Shown: one piece after another, positions 55,878 through 64,000 of the stretch
Layout: every line of letters begins with the position of its first letter
How positions within the stretch are numbered: position 1 is the stretch's first letter
NCBI GenBank assembly: GCA_019359235.1
Contig: JAHHHT010000033.1
Span: 32,646-96,645, forward strand
Length of the DNA: 64,000 nucleotides
DNA from: Oscillatoria princeps RMCB-10
Lineage (GTDB): Bacteria > Cyanobacteriota > Cyanobacteriia > Cyanobacteriales > Oscillatoriaceae
Reading direction: 5' to 3'
Made by a program: the position numbers and the translations under genes
The notes under the pieces: model-generated
Told to the model about the DNA's origin: nothing
What the model saw: only the letters and a program-made list of their open reading frames with translations
Databases searched by the model: none

Positions 55878-55940
55878 TGGCTTATCACTTCACGTATCTG
55901 TTAGTTTACACGAAAATTCGACCCCGCTTTGTTAACTTCT
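55877..55940 (+). pseudogene. Possible remnant of a divergent tnpA (IS200-type)
   Basis: On the plus strand, abutting the tnpB start, the frame LAYHFTYLLVYTKIRPRF recalls the beginning of IS200 transposases (YHFVYHLVxVTKYRRxVF). Similarity ends after about 20 residues. A divergent tnpA-tnpB layout is known for IS605-like elements. The match is short and unproven. Confidence 0.35.
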
Positions 55941-58228
55941 GTAAAGCCACAGGCCATCGAGTCCCGCTTTTGGCCGCCTCACAGACGGCAAATCGTCCGC
56001 CAGCGTCTGCGCTGGCTCTCTTGGGAAGGGGTATTTCCGGCGGATGCGAGCGATGGGGGTTTAAGCCGCGCCGGAAAGGTTGGCCCACACGGCTGCCCAA
56101 AGACGCTCTCCAATGGCTGTAACACCATTCCGGTTGGAAAAACGCGACCAACCCTTGTGTTTCCGGCGCACGCACCCGCAGGTAGGAGTTTCACTCCTTG
56201 GGGAACGCTCCCCCGATGAGTCTGCAAGCTGCAAGGCTCGAGTCCGCTCAATCGGGAAGCGTTCCTTGCGCACGCTACAGACCAGCGCCAAGCGCTTCGG
56301 AAGGATCTGGCTGTACCAGAGACCCACTGGCGTTTATCCACAGGGGAAGCGGTGGGCTGTTGGCGGAAAGCCGATACGGGCACGCCGGTGGGGGCTATGG
56401 CGCTAGCGCGTTGCTGTCTTTTGAGTTTTAACTTTTAGTTTAATTTAACACTGACCTGGGCTGCGGCTTTCTTCCCTGCCCATTGGCTGCTGCTGAGGGG
56501 TGCCAAGGCGGGGGTGTCACCGGAAATCAGACCCATTCCCCCATCCGCCGGCGCACCGCCTCCCTTCGTTACATTCGCTCTGCTTTTCCGTGCCGCCCTC
56601 TCCGCAACTCCCCCTCCTCACACCATCCAGGCGCGAAAGCCGCTTCCCCCCAGGTAGGGGATGAATTGCGGGCTTCCCGATTAGGTGCTGTGATTCAAAA
56701 ACTGCTGGCTTCTCAAAGCCCAACAGGTGGCGCAAGGGCTGAATAGTGCCGGCCCGACTGGACTGCAGTGTGCGATTCCCTAAAAAATACGGAAACATTT
56801 AACCGGATTGCGGGCCGGCAAAACTGCTTAACCTCTGTCTGAGAGGAGCCGTCGCATTTGTGCCGGTTTGCCCCTAAGGATAGCTATTTTTTACAGCTTC
56901 TAAAGGGCGCTGTTACAGGACTGTAGAGCAGTTGCGGCTACTTGACTCACTCGGAACGCAGGACACTCAAGAGGGTTTCCCGTTTCCAAGGCTTCTCAAA
57001 AAGTTTGGGCAGACCGGATGAGCTGTTATTTATTTGTCCGGGTAAGACTTCAGATTAGAGCGCTAAAAAAAATATAATAAACTCACTGGAGTGAGAGCGG
57101 CTGGGAAGTAGAGTGCAAAATAAAGGTAAAATGGTGTCTGGCTGCGGGAAGCAGGCGTGGGGGTGCCGGCCCAAAAGAAAAGTCGGAGCTTGTGGGGGAG
57201 AGGAAGCTCCCGCCTCCGAACGCTAGTTTCGGTTTTGTTGCGGTTATCCACTTACAGGAGACTGTCCGTTTTGGAAGACCTGCCGCCAGCATCAGCTTTT
57301 CCGCCGAAGGCAACGCCCTTGTGGAAAAACAATATTCCGCCGCCGGATAAAACTGCTAGGGGGAAAAGAGCCGGTGTCACCTGAGGGGTGCGGGTTTCTT
57401 AACTTGGACTGCCGGCACGAGCGGCACTTACCTGGAGTGGTATAATAATCGAAGGTTTGAGAACTGCAGCGGCAAGTCCTGCAAAGCCAAGGATACTGCT
57501 GCAGGTTCCCTGTCGAGCGCCGAGCGCCCGCAACCCGCCAGTGCCGGCCTGTCCCACAAAGGTTCTGCAGGTAAAAGGGGAATTTTTCCACACCGGCTTT
57601 AAGCCGGGCGGCAGTTTCAAAGAAGGGATCAGTCCTCTGGCAAAATAAAAAAACAGCACAAAGGAAAACCGAAAAAGAAAGAATTCTTCTTTTGCCGGTT
57701 TTCTTTGGCCTTTTTGCCCCGAGCGAGCGGGGCGGCAGGTGGGATGAGGAAATTCGTCCGGCGGTTTCAATCCCGTTTCCGGGATTCAGCTGGCCAAAAA
57801 TCTTCTCCTCCTACCCCCTGCTGAAATTATTGTCGCATTGATATGGGCTTCTTTGCACAACCGGGATGCTCCCGTGAGGCGTCACCCCGCGCCCCAGGGC
57901 GCTGCTGGAGATCCGAGTCATTGGTTCGAGGACTGTTATTGAGAATCCTCCAGTGGAGGGTGTGATGTTTTCCAGTGTCGTAAACTGGTTTGGAAAGGCA
58001 AGTCTGGCTATGTCAATTCCCCAACCCTGTCGCAGAGCTGCACCCTTAAATCTCGGGCTCGCCAGCCGGCACTCGTGTTAGCTCAGCTGGCGATGGGCAC
58101 CTCGGTTAGACTGGAAGCTAGGTGGTGGGATGGCTTTGTCCTCCTAAGCTGGGTTTAGAGATGTACTAAATCCTTAGGGGAAGGGTTAGTCAAAAATTGG
58201 CCATAGAGATATCAAGAGGACGATCGGC
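55941..58228. other. 2.3-kb gene-poor region between the tnpB remnant and hmpF
   Basis: No convincing gene. It contains GC-rich short inverted repeats near 56000-56400, a TATAAT at 57440-57445 without a clear -35 box, a hairpin at 57600-57730, and one arm of the 112-bp inverted repeat (57764-57875). Open frames here lack codon structure. It may be the worn end of the transposon plus the hmpF leader. Confidence 0.45.
57764..57875 (+). repeat. 112-bp inverted repeat, left arm
   Basis: It matches the reverse complement of 61327-61438 over its full length, with about ten mismatches by eye. Shared blocks include GGCCAAAAATCTTCTCCTCC, TACCCCCTGCTGAAAT and GGGCTTCTTTGCACAAC. It lies 354 bases upstream of the hmpF start. 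Confidence 0.88.
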
Positions 58229-60004
58229 GTGCTGTATCTAGCAGAAGTACAAAAACAGAAAACTGGCTTTGGCCTTGGTGGCGGCAAGACTGAACTCAAA
58301 CTGCTGGCCAGTCAGCGGGGGGAACAGCAGAGTTGGTTTGCCGTGACGGGTGAAGAGGTCGTTCCCGCAGAGGAAGCGACCAACTTCAGCCCGGGGGCAC
58401 TGGTGCTCGTGGAGCTGACGGCTAACAAACAAGTGCAGCGGGTGCATCAGGATACGGCTCGTCAAATGGTCAGCATTTTGCAAAGTTTCTCCCGCCAGCA
58501 GGACAAGTTCAAGACCCAGGAAGAAGAAATTGAACAGTGGAAGCAGTCGCTAACTTACCAGAGTCAGGAGCTCAATCGCCGGGAGATGGAATTGCAAGCC
58601 CGGGAAGAACAGCTCGAACAGATGGAGGAAGAATTTGAGCGGCTGGAGGCGCAGCGACAGGAAATTGAAGGCAGCCGCGAGGAGGCGAACCGGCTGCGAG
58701 AAGAACTGGAGCGCAACCGTCAGGAACTGGAGGGAGCCTGGGAAAACCTGCGAGGTGAGATGCGGCGTCTGGAGGAGCTGCAGGGGCAAGTGCAGCAGGG
58801 CTCGGGGCAGATGCTCGACGAGCAGCAGGCTAACTATATCAAGGAATTGCTCGACCGGCTCTGCGCGCAGGCACCGGCTTCCCCAGCACTGGAGATGCTG
58901 AAAGGGGCATTTGAGAGGGTTGGGGAGCAGCAGTCTGTCCTCAACCACCACTGGCAGCAGCTGGAACAAAAACGGGCGGAAGCCGAGCGGGGGCAAGAGC
59001 AGGTAGACCGGCAAGCTAAAGAGCTGCACAACCGCACTCAAGAGTGGCAGCAAGCCCAGTCGTCTTTAGAGCAGGCTCGCTCTGAGTTGAAGGTGCAGCA
59101 CAGCAGCCTCAAACTCAAACAGGAGTATGCTGAGACGCTAGGGCTGAACCTGCAGAGCTTTGAAGAGCTGCACCAGCAAGTTTACCGGCTGGCAGAGACT
59201 ACCGATAAGGTCAGTGTCAGCCAGAAAGTGGATGTGGAAGCGCTCGAGAGGATGCCTTTAGACGAGCTGCAGGATGCGGTGGGGAAGCTGCAGCAGGATT
59301 TGGAAAAGGTGCGCCGCTTTGTGGGGGATCAGGAAGAGGAGCTGGGGATGCAGCGCCAGACTCTTGAAGAGGTGCAAGCGAAACTCCAGCGAGTCAGTGA
59401 TTACGATCGCAGGCAGGTGGAAGCGGAACTGGCAGAGGAACAAGATCGCTACCAGATGCTGAATGAAACGCTGGTGGGACAGCGCCGCAATCTCCGAGAG
59501 CGAGAGGAGATTCTCAGCCAGCACCAAGCCGTGCTGTGGCGGCGTATTGGCAAGCCCGCCGGTACCGGTCAAGACGGTCAGCTGGATTTTGGCTCTGTCC
59601 TGACTCAAATGGAGGGGCAGCGGCAACAGATGGCTGAGGAGCTGCAAAAGCTAGAAAGGCAAATTGAGCAGATGCGGCTGAGCATTGAGCAAACGGAGGA
59701 GATGATCTCCCGTGAGGCGGCTGAGCTGGCGGCGCTTCGCCGCGATCTCGATCGGCTGGAGAAACAGTTGCTTGAACAGCAAACAGCAGCAGCTCAACTC
59801 TGGGGTAAGGTTAATGTCTATCAAGAGATGCTCCAGCCGGTACAAGATCAGCTCAACGATCTGCGGCAAAAGCTGGAGGCGGCTCTGGGCGGTCTGCATG
59901 AGCTTCAGCAGACGGATGAGTACCAGCAACAGCTGTTGGCCCAGCTCAGGGGGCTATTCTCCAGTTTGATGGGCGAGCCGGCGCAACAGCTGGCAGTTTC
60001 TTAG
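58229..60004 (+). CDS. hmpF: Pilus motility taxis protein HmpF (coiled coil)
   Basis: 591 residues from GTG 58229 (AAGAGGA upstream). The start MLYLAEVQKQKTGFGLGGGK, TELKLLASQRGEQQSWFAV and the short beta-rich N-domain are the hallmark of HmpF. The rest (about residue 85 to 580) is a nearly unbroken Gln/Glu/Leu/Arg coiled coil (e.g. RREMELQAREEQLEQMEEEF). HmpF is specific to filamentous cyanobacteria and is needed for coordinated polarity of pili at cell poles, acting with the Hmp chemosensory proteins encoded at 39124-53544. Here it is on the opposite strand, 4.7 kb from hmpA, with a dead transposon between. It is followed by a dehydrogenase gene. Confidence 0.93.
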   Translation: MLYLAEVQKQKTGFGLGGGKTELKLLASQRGEQQSWFAVTGEEVVPAEEATNFSPGALVLVELTANKQVQRVHQDTARQMVSILQSFSRQQDKFKTQEEEIEQWKQSLTYQSQELNRREMELQAREEQLEQMEEEFERLEAQRQEIEGSREEANRLREELERNRQELEGAWENLRGEMRRLEELQGQVQQGSGQMLDEQQANYIKELLDRLCAQAPASPALEMLKGAFERVGEQQSVLNHHWQQLEQKRAEAERGQEQVDRQAKELHNRTQEWQQAQSSLEQARSELKVQHSSLKLKQEYAETLGLNLQSFEELHQQVYRLAETTDKVSVSQKVDVEALERMPLDELQDAVGKLQQDLEKVRRFVGDQEEELGMQRQTLEEVQAKLQRVSDYDRRQVEAELAEEQDRYQMLNETLVGQRRNLREREEILSQHQAVLWRRIGKPAGTGQDGQLDFGSVLTQMEGQRQQMAEELQKLERQIEQMRLSIEQTEEMISREAAELAALRRDLDRLEKQLLEQQTAAAQLWGKVNVYQEMLQPVQDQLNDLRQKLEAALGGLHELQQTDEYQQQLLAQLRGLFSSLMGEPAQQLAVS

Positions 60005-60140
60005 AAACATGAACGATGAAGGGTGAAGGCATAATTAATTGGGCTTTCATCTTTCTAATTTCTAACTCGGGCTTTGGCTTTTGCTGGAATCACCGCCAAC
60101 TTCTGCTCACGGGATTTTTGGGAATGGGCTGGTATCTCGC

Positions 60141-60167
60141 AGGGTGCGTTCCTCCGGAACGCACCCT
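60141..60167. repeat. Palindrome AGGGTGCGTTCC...
   Basis: A 27-base palindrome with arms AGGGTGCGTTCC and GGAACGCACCCT after hmpF. Same family as 22651-22685; it may end hmpF transcription. Confidence 0.85.
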
Positions 60168-60301
60168 CCTGACTTCTGCTTTTCTACCGTCAATCTGCCT
60201 GTAGCAAAGGTTCTCGGCGCTCAAAAAGTTTAGGGATGTCTTCTCTGAGCGTCAAATCCTATAATAGTTTTTTCCCTAGGCCCAAACTTTTTGTTAAAAG
60301 C

Positions 60302-61297
60302 ATGTCCCAACCCAAAGTGTTCGTTACTCGCCGCCTTCCTGATGCTGGACTGGAACGGCTGCGTCTTCTAGCTGAAGTTGAAGTCTGGCCAGAGCGCCTG
60401 CCGCCCCCTTACGAATTGTTACTAGAAAAGGTCACGCATATCGATGGTTTGCTGTGCTTGCTGACTGACCGGATTGACAGACAGCTGATAGAGGCGGGGG
60501 CGTCTCTTAAGGTTCTCAGCCAGATGGCGGTTGGCTACGATAATATTGACATTCCGGTGGCTACCGCACGGGGAATTCCGGTTGGGAACACTCCTGATGT
60601 TCTAACTGATGCGACAGCTGATTTTGCCTGGTCGTTGCTGATGGCAGCTGCGCGGCGGGTGGTGGAGGCGGCTCAGTTTACTCGCGCCGGTTATTGGCAG
60701 ACTTGGGAGCCCGATTTATTGCTGGGTTCTTCGATTGCCGGTGCCACGCTGGGTATCGTCGGTTTTGGACGCATTGGTCAGGCTGTCGCCCGTCGCGCAT
60801 CAGGTTTTGACATGCGTGCTCTCTATTTTAGCAGGCACCGGCGCGACTCAGAACTGGAACAATCCATTGGTGCTGAGCCGGCAGAATTTGATGTCTTGCT
60901 GAGGGAATCGGATTTTGTCACGATTCACACTTCCCTTTCTGAGGATACTTATCACCTGTTCAGCGACCGGCAGTTTGAGTTGATGAAGCCTGAGGCTATC
61001 CTGATTAACACGGCACGGGGAGCTGTCGTAGATCCAGACGCACTTTACCGGGCGCTGAGTGGTGGTAAAATTGCCGGTGCCGCACTGGATGTAACTGAAC
61101 CAGAACCGATTCCCTTGAATAGCCCGTTGCTGACACTGAATAACCTGATTGTCACCCCCCACATTGGCAGTGCGTCGCGCCAAACTCGCTTGCAAATGGC
61201 TATTATGGCTGCTTCTAACTTGGCTGCTGGACTTAAAGGCGAGCGCTTGCCTTATTGCGTCAACCCTGAAGTCTATGAGCGAGGGAAAGGGGAGTAG
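60302..61297 (+). CDS. D-isomer-specific 2-hydroxyacid dehydrogenase
   Basis: 331 residues from ATG 60302; the frame is open 22 codons further but the family starts at KVFVTRRLPDAGLERL. The NAD(P) site is GATLGIVGFGRIGQAVARRA, followed by the catalytic region INTARGAVVDPDAL, ALDVTEPEPIPLNSPLLTL and the proton-donor His in NLIVTPHIGSASR. It fits the glyoxylate/hydroxypyruvate reductase type, which reduces glyoxylate or hydroxypyruvate with NAD(P)H in photorespiration; substrate choice cannot be read from the sequence. It lies downstream of hmpF and between the two arms of the 112-bp inverted repeat. Confidence 0.92.
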   Translation: MSQPKVFVTRRLPDAGLERLRLLAEVEVWPERLPPPYELLLEKVTHIDGLLCLLTDRIDRQLIEAGASLKVLSQMAVGYDNIDIPVATARGIPVGNTPDVLTDATADFAWSLLMAAARRVVEAAQFTRAGYWQTWEPDLLLGSSIAGATLGIVGFGRIGQAVARRASGFDMRALYFSRHRRDSELEQSIGAEPAEFDVLLRESDFVTIHTSLSEDTYHLFSDRQFELMKPEAILINTARGAVVDPDALYRALSGGKIAGAALDVTEPEPIPLNSPLLTLNNLIVTPHIGSASRQTRLQMAIMAASNLAAGLKGERLPYCVNPEVYERGKGE

Positions 61298-61326
61298 TTT
61301 TATGCTGCGGGTGGGAGTATCAGGCT

Positions 61327-61438
61327 ACGGGAGCATCCCAGTTGTGCAAAGAAGCCCAAATGAATGCGACAATGATTTCAGCAGGGGGTAGGAGGAGAAG
61401 ATTTTTGGCCAGCGAATCTTTGGAAACGGGATTGAAAC
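61327..61438 (-). repeat. 112-bp inverted repeat, right arm
   Basis: Reverse complement of 57764-57875. It begins 30 bases after the dehydrogenase stop. Together the arms frame hmpF and the dehydrogenase gene (3.45 kb between them). Confidence 0.88.
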
Positions 61439-61560
61439 TCAGGCTACTCACATCAAAAATCCCCCTCTCGCTCCCACTGTTGCTCCCCATCCGCGCCAAA
61501 CTGCCTGCCGGTAGCCTAGTGATATTATATCCGGTTGTGTGCTCAGGTAGCGGCAGAATG

Positions 61561-61613
61561 TAGCGGCAGAATGAATTCTGCCGCTATATAAACAAAGCCC
61601 GCCTGCGCGGGCT
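61561..61613 (+). terminator. Double hairpin downstream of the dehydrogenase gene
   Basis: A TAGCGGCAGAAT...ATTCTGCCGCTA palindrome is followed by AGCCCGCCTGCGCGGGCT and then ATTTATTTA. Possible terminator; a second copy of GTAGCGGCAGAATG lies just before. Confidence 0.5.
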
Positions 61614-61691
61614 AAGATTTATTTACTGATTAAACGGATTAAATAAGAGGGGTTGCTGCGGCAGCCTGGAACCAAGGGCCACGGGGCGCGG

Positions 61692-61720
61692 TTGCTGCAG
61701 CCGGCATTTTGTATTATAAT
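61692..61720 (+). promoter_or_regulatory. Promoter of the nucleotidyltransferase gene
   Basis: TTGCTG at 61692-61697, 17-base spacer, TATAAT at 61715-61720, about 95 bases before the ATG. Confidence 0.6.
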
Positions 61721-61814
61721 TGTAGTATTAGGGGCGAGCTCGCGCGTGGGGCTGGCTCTTGCAGGCTGCTTTGGTGGCAAGCCGGCTGTACCGACCGCGA
61801 CAGGAGGATGATTA

Positions 61815-62942
61815 ATGGAGAGAATCGCCGTAGAGTCCAGATTAATTTTACTTGCCCTTACAGGCAGTCACGCCTATGGGACTTCTAGACCGGAGTCGGA
61901 CTTTGACTATAAGGGCGTTTTTATCGCGCCGAAAGATTATTACTTGGGGTTCAAGACGTTTGAGCAGAAAGATACCGGCTGGGACACAGAGCCAGGAACG
62001 GGGCTTTACCCGATGCTCGATGGGGTGAAAGACTGTACAGTCTATGAGTTAAGGAAGTTTTTGTCGCTGGTTTTTAACAACAATCCAAACATTCTAGAAA
62101 CGCTTTGGATGGACAGGGAGTTCTACGCCCACATATCTCCTGTGGGTGAAAAGCTGCTCTCTTACCGTTCCGCTTTCCTGTCTCAAAAAGTCAGGGGGTC
62201 TTTTGCCGGTTACGCTTACGCGCAAATCAAGCGGGTTGAAACTCACAGGAAATGGCTGCTGCACCCCCCTGAAAGGAAACCTGTTCCCCAGGACTTTGGG
62301 CTGGATGACGATAATTACAAGCCTTTAACGAAGGCTGAGATGAACGCTTTTCTGGAATTCCTTTACATGCTAGTCCGGGACTGCATCGAGTTTTTGGAGC
62401 CGGCGCAGCAGCTGAGAGATTTGCTTTTGGAAAAGATTGACTATAAGGCAATTCTCAAGCAGCACCCCCTGGCAGAAGAGGTCTTGCCAAGGGTTAAAGA
62501 ATATACGAGAGCTACGAATGACTTTATCCATCTGCTGCACGTCTCGCAAGGCTACCGGCAGGCGCTCAATGAATGGGATGCTTACTGCAAGTGGAAGCTG
62601 GGAAGAAATCCAGAGAGGAAGGCTTTGGAGAAGAAATGCGGATATGACGCCAAGCACATGTCGCATTGCATTCGGCTGCTGCGTATGGGGATAGAGATCC
62701 TGAGAGATGGGGTGCTCAATGTCAGCCGGAAGAAAGCCGGTGATGCGGGCTTTCTGCTGGCCATCAGAAACGGGGATGTGGCTTATCAGGAAGTAAAAGA
62801 GATGGCTGATTCTCTTTTTGAGGAAATCAAAAGTGTGGCGTCCAGTCTGCCAGAGCAGGTGGATCAAGAATTCCTCAACCAAGTTTGTGTGGAGTTGGTG
62901 GAAATGGAAGGTTGGGAGCGGGGAGCGATGTCTGGGTGTTAG
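61815..62942 (+). CDS. Predicted nucleotidyltransferase (COG3541-like, Pol-beta fold)
   Basis: 375 residues, ATG 61815 with AGGAGG seven bases upstream. The N-terminal nucleotidyltransferase motif is LALTGSHAYGTSRPESDFDY (GS at 17-18; acidic pair D29 and D31), then KGVFIAPKDYYLG, with a helical domain (LRKFLSLVFNNNPNILETLW, GSFAGYAYAQIKRVE) and KKCGYDAKHMSHCIRLLRMG near 280. This is the YcgL/COG3541 family of stand-alone nucleotidyltransferases, also found in phages; target and role are unknown. It stands alone under its own promoter. Confidence 0.85.
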   Translation: MERIAVESRLILLALTGSHAYGTSRPESDFDYKGVFIAPKDYYLGFKTFEQKDTGWDTEPGTGLYPMLDGVKDCTVYELRKFLSLVFNNNPNILETLWMDREFYAHISPVGEKLLSYRSAFLSQKVRGSFAGYAYAQIKRVETHRKWLLHPPERKPVPQDFGLDDDNYKPLTKAEMNAFLEFLYMLVRDCIEFLEPAQQLRDLLLEKIDYKAILKQHPLAEEVLPRVKEYTRATNDFIHLLHVSQGYRQALNEWDAYCKWKLGRNPERKALEKKCGYDAKHMSHCIRLLRMGIEILRDGVLNVSRKKAGDAGFLLAIRNGDVAYQEVKEMADSLFEEIKSVASSLPEQVDQEFLNQVCVELVEMEGWERGAMSGC

Positions 62943-63056
62943 CCGGCACCGGAAACAGTCTTATTTAGTTGCCAGAAATAAGCTGGGTTTCAAACTTTGA
63001 GAACCTGCCGGTCTGAGAGGCGGTTTAGAAACTAATTGTTAGGCACACCGAGGGCA

Positions 63057-63124
63057 AGAAACCGGGTTTCTCTGGAAGTTGTTTTGATATTTTCACTTTT
63101 CCGGCATCAAGAAACCCGGTTTCT
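63057..63124. repeat. Palindrome pair AGAAACCSGGTTTCT
   Basis: Copies at 63057-63071 and 63110-63124 in opposite forms, downstream of the nucleotidyltransferase gene. Confidence 0.8.
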
Positions 63125-63544
63125 CTGACATTCAGATTTGATTGATAAACATCCTCTTTGAGGTGGAAAGTGGGAACTTGAGGCTCTTGTTGCAGAACGC
63201 CGAATCGCGTCTTGAGCAAGGGGAGAACTTTTCTTCCAGGCAATGTGCGGTCAGGCTTTGTGGGCCATTGCTAGATACAGCACGGTATATCCTCGCTCCA
63301 CGAGAATTCGCGCTTCCCGCACCGCTCTCAGAGCGGCCAGAGTGCCGATTTATGGCTCATGCCGGTCTTTCCCATGCCTCTGCATGAAGGTAGAATCACA
63401 CACCCCACCCCGCTTTTGTTCGCTACAGCTAGAATTTTAAAGGCTTTTATTAAACGGATTTCAGTTTTGTGGCGTTCCAGGAGATTGCAAGCTGGTTCAG
63501 GGTTTGAGGTGAGTCAGGAATGCCGTGGAGCCGTATGGCCAGTG
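63125..63544. other. Gene-poor region near the right edge
   Basis: 420 bases without a convincing gene. On the minus strand near 63350-63276 a short frame reads REARILVERGYTVLYLAMAH before a stop; it looks protein-like but matches nothing I know. Confidence 0.35.
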
Positions 63545-63653
63545 TTGGGGCCTAGCCTACCAAGATGACGCTCGGCAGCCGGTCTAAGAGGACGACCAGC
63601 CACACTGAGAATAAGACACGGCCCAGACTTCTACGGCAGGCAGCAGTGGGGAA
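63545..63653 (+). pseudogene. Degenerate 16S rRNA fragment
   Basis: The stretch follows bacterial 16S rRNA from the helix before GGTCTGAGAGGACGA to the CAGCAGTGGGGAA block (roughly E. coli positions 245-360): GCCTACCAAGATGACGCTCG, GGTCTAAGAGGACGACCAGC, AGACACGGCCCAGACTTCTA, GGCAGGCAGCAGTGGGGAA. Several normally invariant bases are changed (e.g. CTGAGAATAAGAC for CTGGGACTGAGAC, and ACGGCAGGC for ACGGGAGGC), so it is not part of a working gene. Homology ends sharply at 63653. Confidence 0.8.
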
Positions 63654-63847
63654 GGTCAAGGTAAGCGGCCTGAACAAGAGTTCCGGCAGCGAACTGGCCC
63701 TCAAGCTGGGCTTCGCTCTTGACGGGAAGCAGTACCATCACTACCGGCCTCAACGGGAAAGCCGCGCGCTCCAATCTAGCTCAAACCCCAGCCGGCAGGG
63801 AGATTCAGGGTTTCCGAAAACTTTTTCAAAAAAGTTTGGAAAAATGC

Positions 63848-63876
63848 TTGACAAACTCAGATAGGGTTGTTACAGT
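63848..63876 (+). promoter_or_regulatory. Strong promoter, probably of an rRNA operon
   Basis: A perfect TTGACA at 63848-63853, a 17-base spacer and TACAGT at 63871-63876. The DNA downstream looks like an rrn leader. Confidence 0.65.
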
Positions 63877-64000
63877 AGTAAAGCGCGGTGAGGAAAGGGG
63901 AAGCGCGAGCGACCCGACGGCCCTCACAGCACCGAACCAAGATAAAAGAATAGTTTGAAAGCCAGAAAGCATCAAAAACCTCGTCAAAACAATTAGAGGT
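63877..64000 (+). other. Putative rRNA operon leader, cut by the window edge
   Basis: No protein frame. It contains GAACCAAGATAAAAG and TTTGAAAGCCAGAAAGCAT, then an ACCTCGTCAAAACAATTAGA inverted motif (CCTC...GAGG) at the very edge. These resemble cyanobacterial 16S leader sequences as I recall them; the 16S gene itself would begin beyond 64000. Confidence 0.45.

Noticed and set aside
63565..63864. 99-codon open frame near the right edge
   Set aside because: It runs through the degenerate 16S fragment and up to the promoter; the DNA there is explained as rRNA-derived and regulatory.

Overview
The window is chromosomal DNA from a filamentous, motile, oxygenic cyanobacterium of the Oscillatoriales/Microcoleus kind. 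The evidence is petC-petA for the cytochrome b6f complex, psbQ, the cyanobacterial DUF3067 gene next to petC, a type IV pilus chemotaxis-like operon of the hmp/pil type with the filament-specific coiled-coil gene hmpF, and many palindromic and GC-rich intergenic repeats typical of large filamentous cyanobacterial genomes. No CRISPR array and no complete tRNA or rRNA gene was seen. A strong promoter and leader at the right edge suggest that an rRNA operon begins just beyond base 64000.

Left part (1-8.5 kb): the 5' end of a DUF4349 lipoprotein gene and a UvrD/Rep-type helicase carrying an in-frame repeat, then an accessory stretch. It holds an orphan toxin-tip-like gene overlapping a probable immunity gene, a Uma2 nuclease, a DUF433 antitoxin whose DUF5615 toxin gene has been gutted by a deletion, a secreted Cys-rich protein, an HTH gene with a truncated copy of its own 5' end beside it, and a Panacea (SocA-like) gene cut short by a MITE-like element. 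Much of it looks like a graveyard of toxin-antitoxin modules.

Middle left (8.6-26.3 kb): mostly housekeeping. It contains an ABC-F protein, rpmI-rplT, a solute-binding protein, tatC, a PAS histidine kinase, an MscS channel, DUF3067, petC-petA, a TPR membrane protein, an alpha/beta-hydrolase-fold protein that seems to lack its nucleophile, psbQ, and a D-amino-acid-oxidase-like flavoenzyme. TatC and PetC are linked in function, because the Rieske protein has a twin-arginine signal.

Middle (26.4-38.9 kb): signalling and accessory genes. These are an AAA-like/WD40 protein, a tandem pair of pilin-like genes of which one has lost the prepilin signature, an SPFH-NfeD pair, an HTH-TIR-AAA protein, an FHA protein, a prolyl oligopeptidase and a solitary UPF0175 antitoxin.

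Right part (39.1-61.3 kb): a minus-strand hmp/pil chemosensory operon in the order hmpA (PATAN-REC), hmpB (CheY), hmpC (CheW), two hmpD/pilJ receptors and hmpE (CheA hybrid). The receptors share a block of about 1.39 kb that appears identical. Upstream lies a decayed IS200/IS605-type tnpB. The plus-strand hmpF and a D-2-hydroxyacid dehydrogenase gene follow, and this pair is flanked by a 112-bp inverted repeat. A nucleotidyltransferase gene, a degenerate fragment of 16S rRNA and the putative rrn promoter close the window.

A recurring theme is that dispersed repeats have entered or capped genes. They supply in-frame inserts (helicase, tnpB) or the last codons and stop (Panacea gene, the membrane-protein gene ending at 32399, the peptidase gene ending at 36444).
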